Below, one piece after another: positions 10,618 to 19,060 of a DNA stretch of 64,000 nt (the stretch's first letter is position 1; the number at the start of each line of letters is the position of its first letter). Source of the DNA: Methylobacterium radiodurans (lineage in GTDB: Bacteria > Pseudomonadota > Alphaproteobacteria > Rhizobiales > Beijerinckiaceae); contig NZ_CP029551.1 of assembly GCF_003173735.1 (NCBI RefSeq), positions 3,434,001 to 3,498,000 on the forward strand, given 5' to 3'. Below the pieces are notes generated by a model. It saw only the letters and a list, made by a program, of their open reading frames with translations, made no database searches and was not told where the DNA came from. The position numbers and the translations under genes are program-made.

Positions 10618-12920
10618 AGCAGGCGCCCGATCGTCTCGAGAAGCCCGCTCTGGTCGAACTTCTGCTTGGTCAGGTAGGCGTCGGCGCCGAGTTCGAGGCC
10701 GCGAGCGACGTCCTCGGGGTCGCCCCGGGAGGTCATCAGCACGGTCGGCAGGCGGCGGAAGCGCTCGTCGGCCCGGAGCGCGCGCAGCAGGCCGAAGCCG
10801 TCCAGGCGCGGCATCTCGACATCGGCGAGGACGAGGTCCACCGGCTCGATCTCGGCGCGCAGCCGGTCGAGGGCGTCCTGTCCGTCCACGCAGACGACCA
10901 CGCGGTAGCCGGCCGCTTCCAAGATGCCTTTCTCCAGGGTGCGGGTGGTGATGGAATCGTCGACGACCAGAATCGTCGCGCGCACCATCGAACGTCGCGC
11001 CCGCGGCGCGGTTCCGGCGGCCTCGCCGTCGATGTCGGGCGGAGCCGCGGTCGAGGCGGCGGGCAGGGCCCCGTCGGCGCGGGCGGCCAGCCCCTCGGGA
11101 TCGAGCACCAGGACCGGCACGTCGCCGGCCAGGATCGCGGTGCCGGCGACGAGGTCTGGGTCGGCGCCCACGGGGGGCACCGGCAGGACGAGGAGCGTGC
11201 GCACGTCGTGCAGACGCTCGACCGCGAGGGCGAGGCGGCGCCCGCCCGCCCGCAGCAGCACGGCGGTGAGGTTCCGGCCGGGCGCCGCCGCCGGCAGGTT
11301 CAGGAGGTCGGAGAGCGCCGCGACCGGGAGACTCGCCTCGGCCTCACCCCCCCCTTGGCCCTCGGCTTCCGCCACGCGCAGCAGGGTCCGGCCCATGGCC
11401 TGCGGCAGACCGGCGCGCTCGACCCGCAGCAGGCGCGCCACGCCCGCGCCCGGCAGGGCGTAGGTGGCCCCACCCGCCTCGACCAGGAGCAGGCTGCGCC
11501 GGGAGGCGGCGAGCGGCAGGCTGAGGACGAGCTGGCTGCCGGCGGGCGCGCGGGGGCCGAGGCGCACGCTGCCCTGGAGGGCGCGGGCGGCATCCGCCAC
11601 CACCGACAGGCCGAAGCCGCGTCCCGCCAGGGTGTCGATGCTGGAAGCCGTCGAGAAGCCCGGTTCGAAGACCAGGGCGAGGAGCGCGTCGGGATCCGGC
11701 GTCTCGCCCTCGACGAGGAGGCCGCGGCGGCGGCCCTGCGCGGCGATCGCCGCGAGGTCGGGGCCCCTGCCGTCGTCCCAGACGGTGAGAACGAGCCGCC
11801 CGCCCCGCAGCGCGACCTCCAAGCCGATCTGCAGCGCCTCGGGCTTGCCCGCGGCGGCGCGGACCTCCGGCGGCTCCCAGCCGTGGCTGAGCGCGTTGCG
11901 CAGGGCGTGCAGGACAGGGTCCTTCAGGCTCTGCAGGATGGCCCGGTCCACCGGGACGTCGAGGCCGCGGGTGGCGACCGCGACGTCGCGGCCCTGCTCG
12001 CGCGCGGTCTCGCGCAGGGTGCGGGCGAGAAGGCCCAGCACGGTCTCGGCCGGGACGAGGGCGAGGCGCTCGGCCTCGGCGCGCACCCGGGCGGCGGCCC
12101 CGTCGAGCACCGCGGCGGCGGCGGCGTGGCGTCGGGCGAGGTCGCCGGCCTCGCGCGCGAGCGCCGCGAGCGCCCCGTCGAGGCCGCGCAGCTCCGCCCG
12201 GGCCGCCTCGCCGGCGGTGTCGTCGGCAGCCTGGCCAGCGCCTGCCAGCCCCCCGACCCGGCGGCGCAGGTCGGTGCAGGCGCGGGCGATGCGGGCGAGG
12301 CCCTCCGCTACCGGGGCGCCGCCGAGGGCGCTGGTGAGGTCGTGGCTCGCCCGGGACAGGGCCTCGACGGTCTCGGCCGGCACGCGCAGGATCGCCTGGG
12401 CGGGCTCCGGTGCCGGCTCGGCCGGGGCGGCGGGCCTCGGCAGGGGCGGTGTGGAGGGTTCGGCAGAGAGCTGGGACAGCGAGGCGGAGAAGGCGGGCGC
12501 GGCCGGCGCTTCGGCGGGCGGCGCGGAAGCCGGATCCTCCGACCGGTCCGGACCGAGGCAGCCGTCCAGCGCGGCCAGCGCGTCGCCCGGCATGGCGGCG
12601 TCCGGCGCCTCCTTGATGGCGGCGACGTAGGCCTCGATCCGGTCGAGGGCGAGCTGCGTGGCGCTCTCGGCCGCGCGGTCGAGGGCGGCGCCCGTGCTGA
12701 CCCGCTCGAACAGGGTCTCCAGCCGGTGGGCCAGCGCCTCGACGGGCGGCAGATCGACCGCGCGGGCGGCGCCCTTCAGGCTGTGGGCCCGGCGGAAGAT
12801 GTCGTTCCAATCGGGCGCGGCGCCCGCCCCCGCGGTGCCGAGCGCGGCGCGGATCGCCTCGATATGCTCGCGGTGCTCGACCTCGAAGGCGGCGAGCAGG
12901 AGCTGGCGGATGTCGGCCAA
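10614..12920 (-). CDS. cheA: CheA kinase fused to a receiver (WspE-like)
   Basis: The central kinase of the array. 768 aa: Hpt domain with phospho-His46 in RRAHSLKGAARAV; an Ala/Pro-rich linker (about 135-200); a dimerisation and HATPase region (LHALRNALSHGWEPPEV as N box, VWDDGRGPDLAAI as G box, GRGFGLSVV); a CheW-like domain; and a C-terminal receiver (ILVVDDSITTRTLEKG, LVLADVEMPRLDGFG, LTKQKF). This Hpt-HATPase-CheW-REC layout is that of WspE and other non-flagellar CheA proteins. The start is a TTG at 12920 (MADIRQLLLAAFEVEHREHI), 15 bases after the receptor stop, with only a weak ribosome site. Its stop overlaps cheB. Confidence 0.92.
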   Translation of the reverse strand: MADIRQLLLAAFEVEHREHIEAIRAALGTAGAGAAPDWNDIFRRAHSLKGAARAVDLPPVEALAHRLETLFERVSTGAALDRAAESATQLALDRIEAYVAAIKEAPDAAMPGDALAALDGCLGPDRSEDPASAPPAEAPAAPAFSASLSQLSAEPSTPPLPRPAAPAEPAPEPAQAILRVPAETVEALSRASHDLTSALGGAPVAEGLARIARACTDLRRRVGGLAGAGQAADDTAGEAARAELRGLDGALAALAREAGDLARRHAAAAAVLDGAAARVRAEAERLALVPAETVLGLLARTLRETAREQGRDVAVATRGLDVPVDRAILQSLKDPVLHALRNALSHGWEPPEVRAAAGKPEALQIGLEVALRGGRLVLTVWDDGRGPDLAAIAAQGRRRGLLVEGETPDPDALLALVFEPGFSTASSIDTLAGRGFGLSVVADAARALQGSVRLGPRAPAGSQLVLSLPLAASRRSLLLVEAGGATYALPGAGVARLLRVERAGLPQAMGRTLLRVAEAEGQGGGEAEASLPVAALSDLLNLPAAAPGRNLTAVLLRAGGRRLALAVERLHDVRTLLVLPVPPVGADPDLVAGTAILAGDVPVLVLDPEGLAARADGALPAASTAAPPDIDGEAAGTAPRARRSMVRATILVVDDSITTRTLEKGILEAAGYRVVVCVDGQDALDRLRAEIEPVDLVLADVEMPRLDGFGLLRALRADERFRRLPTVLMTSRGDPEDVARGLELGADAYLTKQKFDQSGLLETIGRLL

Positions 12921-12935
12921 GGCGGAAGCCCGGGC

Positions 12936-14615
12936 CTAGTGCCGGTAGCGCTCGGCGAGCGCCATCAGGGCCTGGGCCAGCTCCGTGAGGTTGGCGGACG
13001 CCGCCTCGACCTCGCGGGTGCCGGCAGCCGTCTGTTGGCTCGCCTGCCGGATGTTCTGGAGCGCGCCCATCACCTGCTCGATGCCGAGCTGCTGCTGGTT
13101 CGTCGAGGCGACGATCTGCTGGAAGGTCTGGACGTTCTCCTCGACGCGGGCCGAGATCTCCTCGATCGTGCGGTGCGTCGTGTCGGAGCGCGCCTTGCCG
13201 GTGGCGGCGCGCTTGACCGCCTCCTCGGTGAGCATGACCGAGGTGTTGATGCCCCGCTGGATCTCGCCGAGGATGCCGCGCACCTGCACGGTCGCGGCCT
13301 TGGCCTGGTCGGCGAGCTGCTTCATCTCGGCGGCCACCACCGCGAAGCTGCGCCCGCCCTCGCCCGCGGCGGCCGCCTCGATGGCGGCGTTCAGGGCCAG
13401 CAGGTGCGTGCGCTCCGAGATATCGTTGACCGTCTCGATGATGTCGCCGATCACCTGGGTCTTCTCGGAGAGCGCCACGATGTTGCCGGCCACCGCCTCC
13501 GCCTGCTCGCGGATCGCGTCCATGGCCTTGGCGGTGTCGGCGACCGCGCGCAGGCCCTGGCGCGAGGTCTGGGCGGTGGCCTGGGCGGTGGCGATGACCT
13601 CGCCGGCCCGCTTCGAGATCTGGGCGCCCGAATGGGTGATCTCGTCCACCGTCGCGGCGGTCTCCTGAACGGCGGCGAACTGCTCCTCGACGGAGGCCGC
13701 CTGCTCCTGCGCGGAGGCGCGGATCTCGGCGGCCGCGGCGTTGAGGTCGGCGGTCGCGGCGCGGTTGGTGCGGGCGAGCTCGGCGAGGCCGCCCACCATC
13801 TGGTTCAGCGTCCGGCTGAGGCGGGCGATCTCGTCGCCGCCCTGGGCGGGCAGCTCGCCCGAGAGGTCGCCCGAGCCGACGCGCTCCACGAAGCCCATCA
13901 CCCGTTCCAGCGGCCGGACCACGGCGCGGCTGATCAGGATGGTCACGAGGATGCTGAGCAGGGCGCAGGCGGCGAGCGTGCCCAGGATCGAGAGGCGGCT
14001 CGCCTCGTAGATGCCCTGGACGGTGCGCTGGCCCGTGGCGATGCCCTCGTCGAGAACGTTGCGGTTCTGCTCGATGCCGCGCAGCACGCTCTCCTGAATG
14101 CTGTTGATGTCGGGGTTGCGCGCCTCGATCGCGGCGGCGTCGCGCGCGGCGATCGCCGCGACCTGCGCCTCGCTGGCGGTGCGCAGCTGGCGGAACAGGC
14201 TGGCGGTGTCGGCGGCGCCGAGCGCGAGCCGCTTCCAGATCGCGGCCCGCCCGGGCGTGAAGGCCGATTCCGCGTAGCCGTTGGAGGCGCGGACCAGGGA
14301 GGCCAGCAGGGCGTCGGCCTCGCCCGCGGCGTTGCGCCAGTTGTCGAGCGACCGGTTGACCGCCTGCGCGTCGGTCTCGCGCGCGAGCACGGCGATCACC
14401 GCGTTGCGGCGGTACAGGCCCATGTCGCGCGCCTTGTTGGCGAGGTCGTCGAGCTGGCGCGCCACCGAGAGGTCGCGGGCGACGATCGCGTCGGTCGCCT
14501 CGCGCACCGCGCCGATCTGGCCGATGGCGTAGAAGCCCATGGCGACGATCACCACCGTGATGGCGACGAAGCCGAGGAGGATCCGTTTTCCGATCGAGAG
14601 CGACAGCGAGGTCAA
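12936..14615 (-). CDS. Methyl-accepting chemoreceptor (WspA-like)
   Basis: The input receptor of the cluster, 559 aa. A first membrane segment lies near residues 10-30 (ILLGFVAITVVIVAMGFYAI). A periplasmic four-helix-type sensor of about 160 residues follows, then a second membrane segment (SILGTLAACALLSILVTILI), HAMP, and a long signalling coiled coil whose hairpin tip reads ERTHLLALNAAIEAAAAGEGG. The start is taken as the TTG at 14615, because it puts a short cytoplasmic lead before the first membrane segment and GGAG lies nine bases upstream; the frame stays open 38 codons further upstream with an unlikely composition. It is transcribed between cheW and cheA. Confidence 0.9.
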   Translation of the reverse strand: MTSLSLSIGKRILLGFVAITVVIVAMGFYAIGQIGAVREATDAIVARDLSVARQLDDLANKARDMGLYRRNAVIAVLARETDAQAVNRSLDNWRNAAGEADALLASLVRASNGYAESAFTPGRAAIWKRLALGAADTASLFRQLRTASEAQVAAIAARDAAAIEARNPDINSIQESVLRGIEQNRNVLDEGIATGQRTVQGIYEASRLSILGTLAACALLSILVTILISRAVVRPLERVMGFVERVGSGDLSGELPAQGGDEIARLSRTLNQMVGGLAELARTNRAATADLNAAAAEIRASAQEQAASVEEQFAAVQETAATVDEITHSGAQISKRAGEVIATAQATAQTSRQGLRAVADTAKAMDAIREQAEAVAGNIVALSEKTQVIGDIIETVNDISERTHLLALNAAIEAAAAGEGGRSFAVVAAEMKQLADQAKAATVQVRGILGEIQRGINTSVMLTEEAVKRAATGKARSDTTHRTIEEISARVEENVQTFQQIVASTNQQQLGIEQVMGALQNIRQASQQTAAGTREVEAASANLTELAQALMALAERYRH

Positions 14616-14652
14616 GGCGGCGTGCTCCGGGGCCGGGAAACGGCCTCTGGCG

Positions 14653-15291
14653 TCAGGGGAGGGCGCGCCGCAGCAGGCGCGGCAGGTCGAGGACGACGAA
14701 GTCGCCGCCCTCGGATTTGGCGGGGGCATAGCCCGAAACGGCCGCGTCGCCCATCCCGCCGGAGGACGGATGCGCGGCCGCGGGCAGGTCGGGCTTGGCC
14801 GAGGTTTCCTCGTCCAGGTCTGGCGCGTCCAAGTCGATCTCGGCGACGCCGAGCACGCGGTCGACGGCGAGCGCCAGCGGCACGGGGGCGTTGCGCAGGG
14901 TGACGAGGTGGCCGCCGGGGCCGGCTCCGGGGGTGGGCCGCCCGAGGGCGCGGGCGAGGTCGAGCACGCTGACGATGCGGCCCGAGACGGCCGCGAGGCC
15001 GACGAGGGCCGGCACCGCGCCGGGCACCGGGGTGCAGGGGCGCATCGGCAGGACCCCCGCGGCCGCCTCGAGCGGCAGGCCGTAGCGCTCCGCGCCGCAG
15101 GCGCAGACCAGGTAGGCGCGCGTCCCGGCCAGGGCCGCGCGGTCGCGGCCGCGCCGGGCGAGCACCTCGGTCCGGGCCGCGCGGAGCGCCCTGGCCCGCT
15201 CGGCGGCCCTCTCGACGGCCGCGTCGGCGGCCCTGCCGATGACCGCCCCGGCGGTGCGGCCGATCGACCCGCTGCCCTTCCCGGCGCTCAC
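14653..15291 (-). CDS. cheW: CheW-type coupling protein (WspB position)
   Basis: Couples receptor and CheA. 212 aa from GTG 15291: a basic Ala/Arg-rich N-terminal helix (about 1-55), then a CheW domain (AYLVCACGAERYGLPLEAA, GLAAVSGRIVSVLDLARALG, LALAVDRVLGVAEIDL), then an acidic/Pro tail ending with a short helix (FVVLDLPRLLRRAL) that could be a docking peptide. The extended tail is unusual for a simple CheW. It lies 16 bases after cheR and 37 bases before the receptor gene. Confidence 0.85.
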   Translation of the reverse strand: MSAGKGSGSIGRTAGAVIGRAADAAVERAAERARALRAARTEVLARRGRDRAALAGTRAYLVCACGAERYGLPLEAAAGVLPMRPCTPVPGAVPALVGLAAVSGRIVSVLDLARALGRPTPGAGPGGHLVTLRNAPVPLALAVDRVLGVAEIDLDAPDLDEETSAKPDLPAAAHPSSGGMGDAAVSGYAPAKSEGGDFVVLDLPRLLRRALP

Positions 15292-15307
15292 GCCGCTCCC
15301 GCCCCGC

Positions 15308-16816
15308 TCATCGCCCGATCCCGTCCCGCGCCGCCCGGGCGCCCGCCGCGATCTCGGCGGCGGTCGCGCCGTCGCCCTCGCGGAGCACCATCTCCGGCGG
15401 CAGGGCTTGGCTCAGCCGCAGCGCGTTGTCGAGGGCCAGGCGCGCCGCCTCCGCCCGCCCGAGGCCCGCGAGCAGCAGGCCGAGATGGTGGTGGGCCATG
15501 ACGAAGCCCGGATCGAGATAGATCGCGCCCCGGAAGGCCCGCTCGGCCTCGGCCTCGCGCCCGAGGCTCGCCGCGATCAGCCCCTCGTAGAAGCGCAGCC
15601 GCGGGTCGGTCGGGCGCACGGCGAGCGCGGCGCCGAGCGCCCGCCAGGCCGCACCGCTCTCGCCCGCATCGGCGCGCGCGCGGATCTCCGCGAGGACGGT
15701 CTCAGGGTCCGTCTCGAGGTCAATCTCGGCATCCGTCCCGCTCCCGGGGGCGGCCGCACCGGCCGGCGGAGCGGATGGCGGCGGGACGGACTCCCGCGCA
15801 CGAAGCACCCCGTCCTCGGACGGCGACGGCGCGGGGGGGACGTCGGGGAGCGGGTCCGGTCGCGCGGGCGGCAGATCGGGCAGGGCCGTCGGCTGCCAGG
15901 GTTTCGTGGGTACCACCTCTGGGCGCGCCTCGCCCGGGCGGCGATAGGCGACGGTGCCGGGCAGGCTCACGGCGTCGAGCCAGCCGGCGAAGGCGGGGTT
16001 CGGCTCGGCATGGCCGATCAGCAGCCAGCCCTGGCCCCGCAGGCGGGCGCCGAAGGCGCGCATCAGCGCCGCCACGGTCTCGGCGTCGAAGTAGATCAGC
16101 ACGTTGCGGCAGAGGATCAGGTCGAAGCCGTCGAGATGCGGCGGGGCGCCGGCTCCGAGGAGTTCGAGCAGGTTGCGCCGCTCGAAGCGCACGAGGCGGC
16201 GGTAGGCCTCGCGCAGGGCGTAGCCGCTCTCGCGCGCCGCGCCCGGCTGGGGCGGCACGGCGCGGAAGTAGCGCATCCGCTCCTCGGGCGGCGAGGTGCG
16301 CAGGGCCCAGCGCCCGTACTCGGCCGCGCGCGCGGTCTCCAGCGCCGCCGCGCTTATGTCGGTGCCGAGGATCGTCACCTGCCAGTCGGGCAGGGCGGGC
16401 CCGAGCAGCTCGTGCACGAGGATCGCCAGCGAGTAGGGCTCGGCCCCCGTGGAGCAGCCCGCGCTCCAGATCCGCAAGGTCCGCTCGGCCGCGCGCGCCG
16501 CCAGGATGTCCGGCAGGATGGTCCCGCGCAACGCCGCGAACTGCTCGGCGTAGCGGAAGAAGAAGGTCTCGCCGATGGTGATCTCGGCCTCGAGCGCCGT
16601 CCACTCCTCGGGCGCCCGCTCCAGGAGTGCGGCGTAGGCGGCGGCGTCAGCCACGCCCAGGGCCCGGAAGCGGCGGCGCAGGCGGTCGGAGAGCAGGTCG
16701 TCCTTGTCGGCGTAGTAGTGGTGGCCGGTGCGCGCGATGATCCGCGCCTTGAGGGCGCCGTAGCCGGGATCGGCCGCGAGGCTGATCCGGGAATCCCTGG
16801 AGCCGGGCTCCCGCAT
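15308..16816 (-). CDS. cheR: CheR methyltransferase with C-terminal TPR (WspC-like)
   Basis: Methylates glutamates of the receptor with S-adenosylmethionine. 502 aa. The N-terminal all-alpha CheR domain (to about 80) is followed by ITIGETFFFRYAEQF and the SAM-binding core (LRIWSAGCSTGAEPYSLAI, ILGTDISAAALETAR, FDLILCRNVLIYFD). A Pro-rich linker (about 300-370) follows, then a TPR region (WRALGAALAVRPTDPRLRFY, AERAFRGAIYLDPGFVMAHH). The CheR-TPR fusion is characteristic of Wsp and other alternative-function arrays. The ATG at 16816 lies 13 bases after the upstream cheW. Confidence 0.92.
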   Translation of the reverse strand: MREPGSRDSRISLAADPGYGALKARIIARTGHHYYADKDDLLSDRLRRRFRALGVADAAAYAALLERAPEEWTALEAEITIGETFFFRYAEQFAALRGTILPDILAARAAERTLRIWSAGCSTGAEPYSLAILVHELLGPALPDWQVTILGTDISAAALETARAAEYGRWALRTSPPEERMRYFRAVPPQPGAARESGYALREAYRRLVRFERRNLLELLGAGAPPHLDGFDLILCRNVLIYFDAETVAALMRAFGARLRGQGWLLIGHAEPNPAFAGWLDAVSLPGTVAYRRPGEARPEVVPTKPWQPTALPDLPPARPDPLPDVPPAPSPSEDGVLRARESVPPPSAPPAGAAAPGSGTDAEIDLETDPETVLAEIRARADAGESGAAWRALGAALAVRPTDPRLRFYEGLIAASLGREAEAERAFRGAIYLDPGFVMAHHHLGLLLAGLGRAEAARLALDNALRLSQALPPEMVLREGDGATAAEIAAGARAARDGIGR

Positions 16817-16829
16817 GCGGCCCCGGGCC

Positions 16830-17333
16830 TCAGGCCGCGGGCAGGGCGGCGAGGCGCTCGGCCGCCGCGCGGGCGGCCGCCTCGACGCGCATCCGCTCCT
16901 CGGCGCTGAGCAGTCGGGCCGGGTCGAGGACGTGGACGAGACGGCCGCCGCGCTCGATCGCGGCGGCGACGCATCCGTTCAGGCTCCGGTCCGGGTCGAC
17001 CGGCCGGAACGCCTCCGCGGCCACGCCGACGAGGTCGGTCACACGGTCCACGAGGTAGGCGAGGTCCCGGTCACGGCCGAGCACGATGTGGGCGTGCAGG
17101 CCCGGCTCAGGCGTCGCGCCGCGCAGGCCGAGGAGCTGGGCGAGGTCCACCACCGGCACCGCCTCGCCGCCGAGATTGAGGAAGCCCGCGAGCCAGGCCC
17201 CGCTGGCCGGCGGCCGGAACAGGTCGGGGAGCGGCAGGATCTCCCCCGCGGCCGCGCGCGGCAGGGCGCAGGGCGTGCCGGCCACGTCGATGAGGAGGTA
17301 GGCGCCGCTGGCATCGGGTGAGGGGAGGGTCAA
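16830..17333 (-). CDS. cheW: CheW-type coupling protein (WspD position)
   Basis: First gene of the chemosensory operon. A CheW domain occupies most of the 167 aa (GAYLLIDVAGTPCALPRAAA, LAGFLNLGGEAVPVVDLAQL, AYLVDRVTDLVGV). A C-terminal Glu/Ala/Arg helix follows (SAEERMRVEAAARAAAERL). The start chosen is TTG 17333 (MTLPSPDASGAYLLID), with GGAG five bases before it. The frame runs open to 17681, but that stretch has Arg/Pro-rich shadow composition. The 182 bases to the divergent small gene at 17516 should hold the operon promoter. I see no clear -35/-10 pair. Confidence 0.82.
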   Translation of the reverse strand: MTLPSPDASGAYLLIDVAGTPCALPRAAAGEILPLPDLFRPPASGAWLAGFLNLGGEAVPVVDLAQLLGLRGATPEPGLHAHIVLGRDRDLAYLVDRVTDLVGVAAEAFRPVDPDRSLNGCVAAAIERGGRLVHVLDPARLLSAEERMRVEAAARAAAERLAALPAA

Positions 17334-17515
17334 CGGGGCTCCGGCGCGGGAGAGGTCGGCAAGGTCAGACGGGCGAGATAGGTCGCGCCGCCGGGCTGCG
17401 CAATTCGACGACCGGCCCCGGGCGGAACTTGCCCGAGAGGATAGGGTTCCTCCGAGGGGCCGGCCGCGACGGTCGCCCCAGGATGTGCCACGCCCCGCAC
17501 CCGGAGTCCGTTCCG

Positions 17516-17761
17516 ATGACCAAGACGACGCTGCTGCTCGCCGCCTCGCTGAGCCTGCTGGCGGGCTCCGCCCTCGCGCAGGGCGGCTCGCCCTACAATG
17601 CCTCGGGCTCCCAGGCCGGCGGTCCGCTCGGCGGAATGGAGCGCCGCTCGGGCGCCCCGGGCGGCACGCCCGCGATGGCACCGGGGGCCGCGGACCCCTC
17701 CATGGCGCCCGCGCCGCGCAAGCGGACGGTGAAGACGCGCCGGAGCCACCGGCACCGGTAG
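17516..17761 (+). CDS. Small secreted Gly/Pro-rich protein
   Basis: 81 aa starting MTKTTLLLAASLSLLAGSAL, a clear Sec signal peptide with cleavage expected after ALA near residue 21. The mature part is about 60 residues, rich in Gly, Pro, Ser and Ala, ending in a strongly basic RKRTVKTRRSHRHR. It is probably periplasmic or exported. I do not recognise a family; short secreted proteins of this composition are common in Methylobacterium. It is transcribed away from the chemosensory operon and a strong hairpin follows. Confidence 0.7.
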   Translation: MTKTTLLLAASLSLLAGSALAQGGSPYNASGSQAGGPLGGMERRSGAPGGTPAMAPGAADPSMAPAPRKRTVKTRRSHRHR

Positions 17762-17770
17762 GCCGCGACC

Positions 17771-17799
17771 CGCCTCGCGCCGCAGCGCGGCGCGAGGCG
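17771..17799 (+). terminator. Perfect 13-bp hairpin after the secreted protein
   Basis: CGCCTCGCGCCGC (17771-17783) and GCGGCGCGAGGCG (17787-17799) pair without mismatch around a 3-base loop, 10 bases after the stop at 17761. CTGTTGCTG follows. It is likely the transcription terminator of the small secreted gene. Confidence 0.7.
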
Positions 17800-17877
17800 C
17801 CTGTTGCTGCAGCGCGATGGCCGTTAAGGATCCGCTAACCATGCGCGCGACAGACCGGCCCTGCAACGGGGACGGGC

Positions 17878-18177
17878 ATGACACCGGGTATGGCACCGGG
17901 TTACGAGATCGCGCTCTGGCTCGAAGGGCTGGGCCTTGCCGGCCTCGCGGTCGGGATCTGGCGCTTGCGCGTCGAGGAAGCTGCGCGGGTTCGCGCCCTG
18001 AGAAGCGTCCTGCGTTCTGGACCGGACCCGCGCATCGTGCCGAGCCCTCGTCCACGGGCCGACCGGACCCGGATGGTCCTTCGCACCGTCGAACCGTCCT
18101 GCCCTGGCGGGCGCGTCGAAACCGTTCCGAGTGCGGCGGCCCACGCCCTGGCGCGCGCCTTCATGCGCGAGGCCTAA
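17878..18177 (+). CDS. Hypothetical protein with one N-terminal membrane segment
   Basis: 99 aa, start ATG 17878 with GGGGACGGG just upstream (an alternative ATG is at 17890). A hydrophobic stretch near residues 9-27 (YEIALWLEGLGLAGLAVGIW) looks like a single membrane helix. The remainder is basic and Arg/Pro-rich, ending ALARAFMREA. No family recognised. Composition is close to background, so it could be a chance frame; the membrane helix and the ribosome site are the arguments for it. Confidence 0.45.
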   Translation: MTPGMAPGYEIALWLEGLGLAGLAVGIWRLRVEEAARVRALRSVLRSGPDPRIVPSPRPRADRTRMVLRTVEPSCPGGRVETVPSAAAHALARAFMREA

Positions 18178-18187
18178 AACGCCCCGA

Positions 18188-18274
18188 TCAGCGCAGCATC
18201 GCGTCGAGGCCGCTGCCGCAGAGCACCACGAGAGTCAGTGTCACGAGGAACTTCAGGTCTTCGATTCTGCTCAT
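18188..18274 (-). CDS. Very small membrane peptide (28 aa)
   Basis: MSRIEDLKFLVTLTLVVLCG is followed by eight residues ending AMLR. A short charged N-terminus and one membrane helix are the shape of a bacterial small membrane protein. No strong ribosome site is visible (AGAGCC about 8 bases upstream). It converges on the gene ending at 18177. This is a tentative call. Confidence 0.3.
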   Translation of the reverse strand: MSRIEDLKFLVTLTLVVLCGSGLDAMLR

Positions 18275-18545
18275 GACCGGCTCTGGCGTCTCGAATTGGG
18301 CCGCGTTCTCTCGGCGACGTTTAACGATCGCGCATTGCGGGGCTTTTGCGCGAGTCCTTTCATCGTCCGTTAAGATCTGCGGCGCGGTTTCCACATTTCG
18401 CCGTTAACGAAACGTGAATGCGTTATGATCCACCCGACGCAATATTAACCGTGCGCGGCCGCACGCCGGGATGCCGGCGGGAGCCCTTCGGGCATCGCCG
18501 CGTTGTGGGAGCGCCGCCCGCGGGCGGCTTCAGGGAGACCGCCCG
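18275..18545. other. Intergenic region, relatively AT-rich
   Basis: About 270 bases with no convincing gene. It is richer in A/T than its surroundings, with repeated GTTAA motifs and GCAATATTAACC near 18440. It probably carries divergent promoters for the small genes on either side. No repeat or RNA gene is seen. Confidence 0.4.
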
Positions 18546-18728
18546 ATGCGCAACCTGCTGCTTCTCGTCATCCTCGTGGGCGCGGGCTTCGTGCTCGTGG
18601 GCATGTACGTCGCACCGAACCAGCCCGAGTTGCGGACGTGGTACCGCGACAACGCCTGCCAGCACCTCGACAAGATCAGCCCCGAGATCTGCGCGCCGAT
18701 CCGCCGGGCGGACGGCGCCCGTCTCTGA
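18546..18728 (+). CDS. Small membrane-anchored hypothetical protein
   Basis: 60 aa: MRNLLLLVILVGAGFVLVGM forms one membrane helix or uncleaved signal anchor. A polar domain of about 35 residues follows with two cysteines (DNACQHLDKISPEICAPIRR), probably in the periplasm, where they could form a disulfide. No family recognised. It stops two bases before the next gene, so the two form a pair. Confidence 0.65.
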   Translation: MRNLLLLVILVGAGFVLVGMYVAPNQPELRTWYRDNACQHLDKISPEICAPIRRADGARL

Positions 18729-18730
18729 CA

Positions 18731-19030
18731 GTGCCCGCGCTCCGCCAGGCGCTCGACTGGACCTTCCGCAGCCGCGTCGACGGGCGGATCACGGTCGGAC
18801 AATGGCCGAACCTGCCGCTCTGGCTGTTCATCGGCCTCACGGCGGTCGGGTTCGCGCTCGATCCGGCCGGTACGCTCGGCCGCGCGGCGCGAGCGGGCGC
18901 CCTGCTCTGCCTCGCTTGGTGGGCGCTCGACGAGGTGGTGCGCGGGGTCAACCCGTGGCGGCGCTTCCTCGGGGCCGCCGTGCTCGTGGGCATGGCGGTG
19001 TCGTGGGGGCTGCGAGGGTTCGCGGTCTGA
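18731..19030 (+). CDS. Small multi-helix membrane protein, hypothetical
   Basis: 99 aa from GTG 18731. An N-terminal amphipathic part (LRQALDWTFRSRVDGRITVG) is followed by three likely membrane helices (LPLWLFIGLTAVGFAL, AGALLCLAWWALDEVV, LGAAVLVGMAVSWGL). It begins two bases after the preceding stop, indicating coupling. No function can be assigned. It ends 30 bases before the convergent ABC ATPase gene. Confidence 0.65.
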   Translation: MPALRQALDWTFRSRVDGRITVGQWPNLPLWLFIGLTAVGFALDPAGTLGRAARAGALLCLAWWALDEVVRGVNPWRRFLGAAVLVGMAVSWGLRGFAV

Positions 19031-19060
19031 GGCGGCCGGCGCGCCCGCAGCCCGCCTCCC

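Noticed and set aside
11208..14903. Open frame of 1231 codons on the plus strand, opposite the CheA and receptor genes
   Set aside because: It is an antisense shadow of high-GC coding sequence: low-complexity Gly/Arg/Ala/Leu composition, no domain, and the minus-strand genes show clear motifs.
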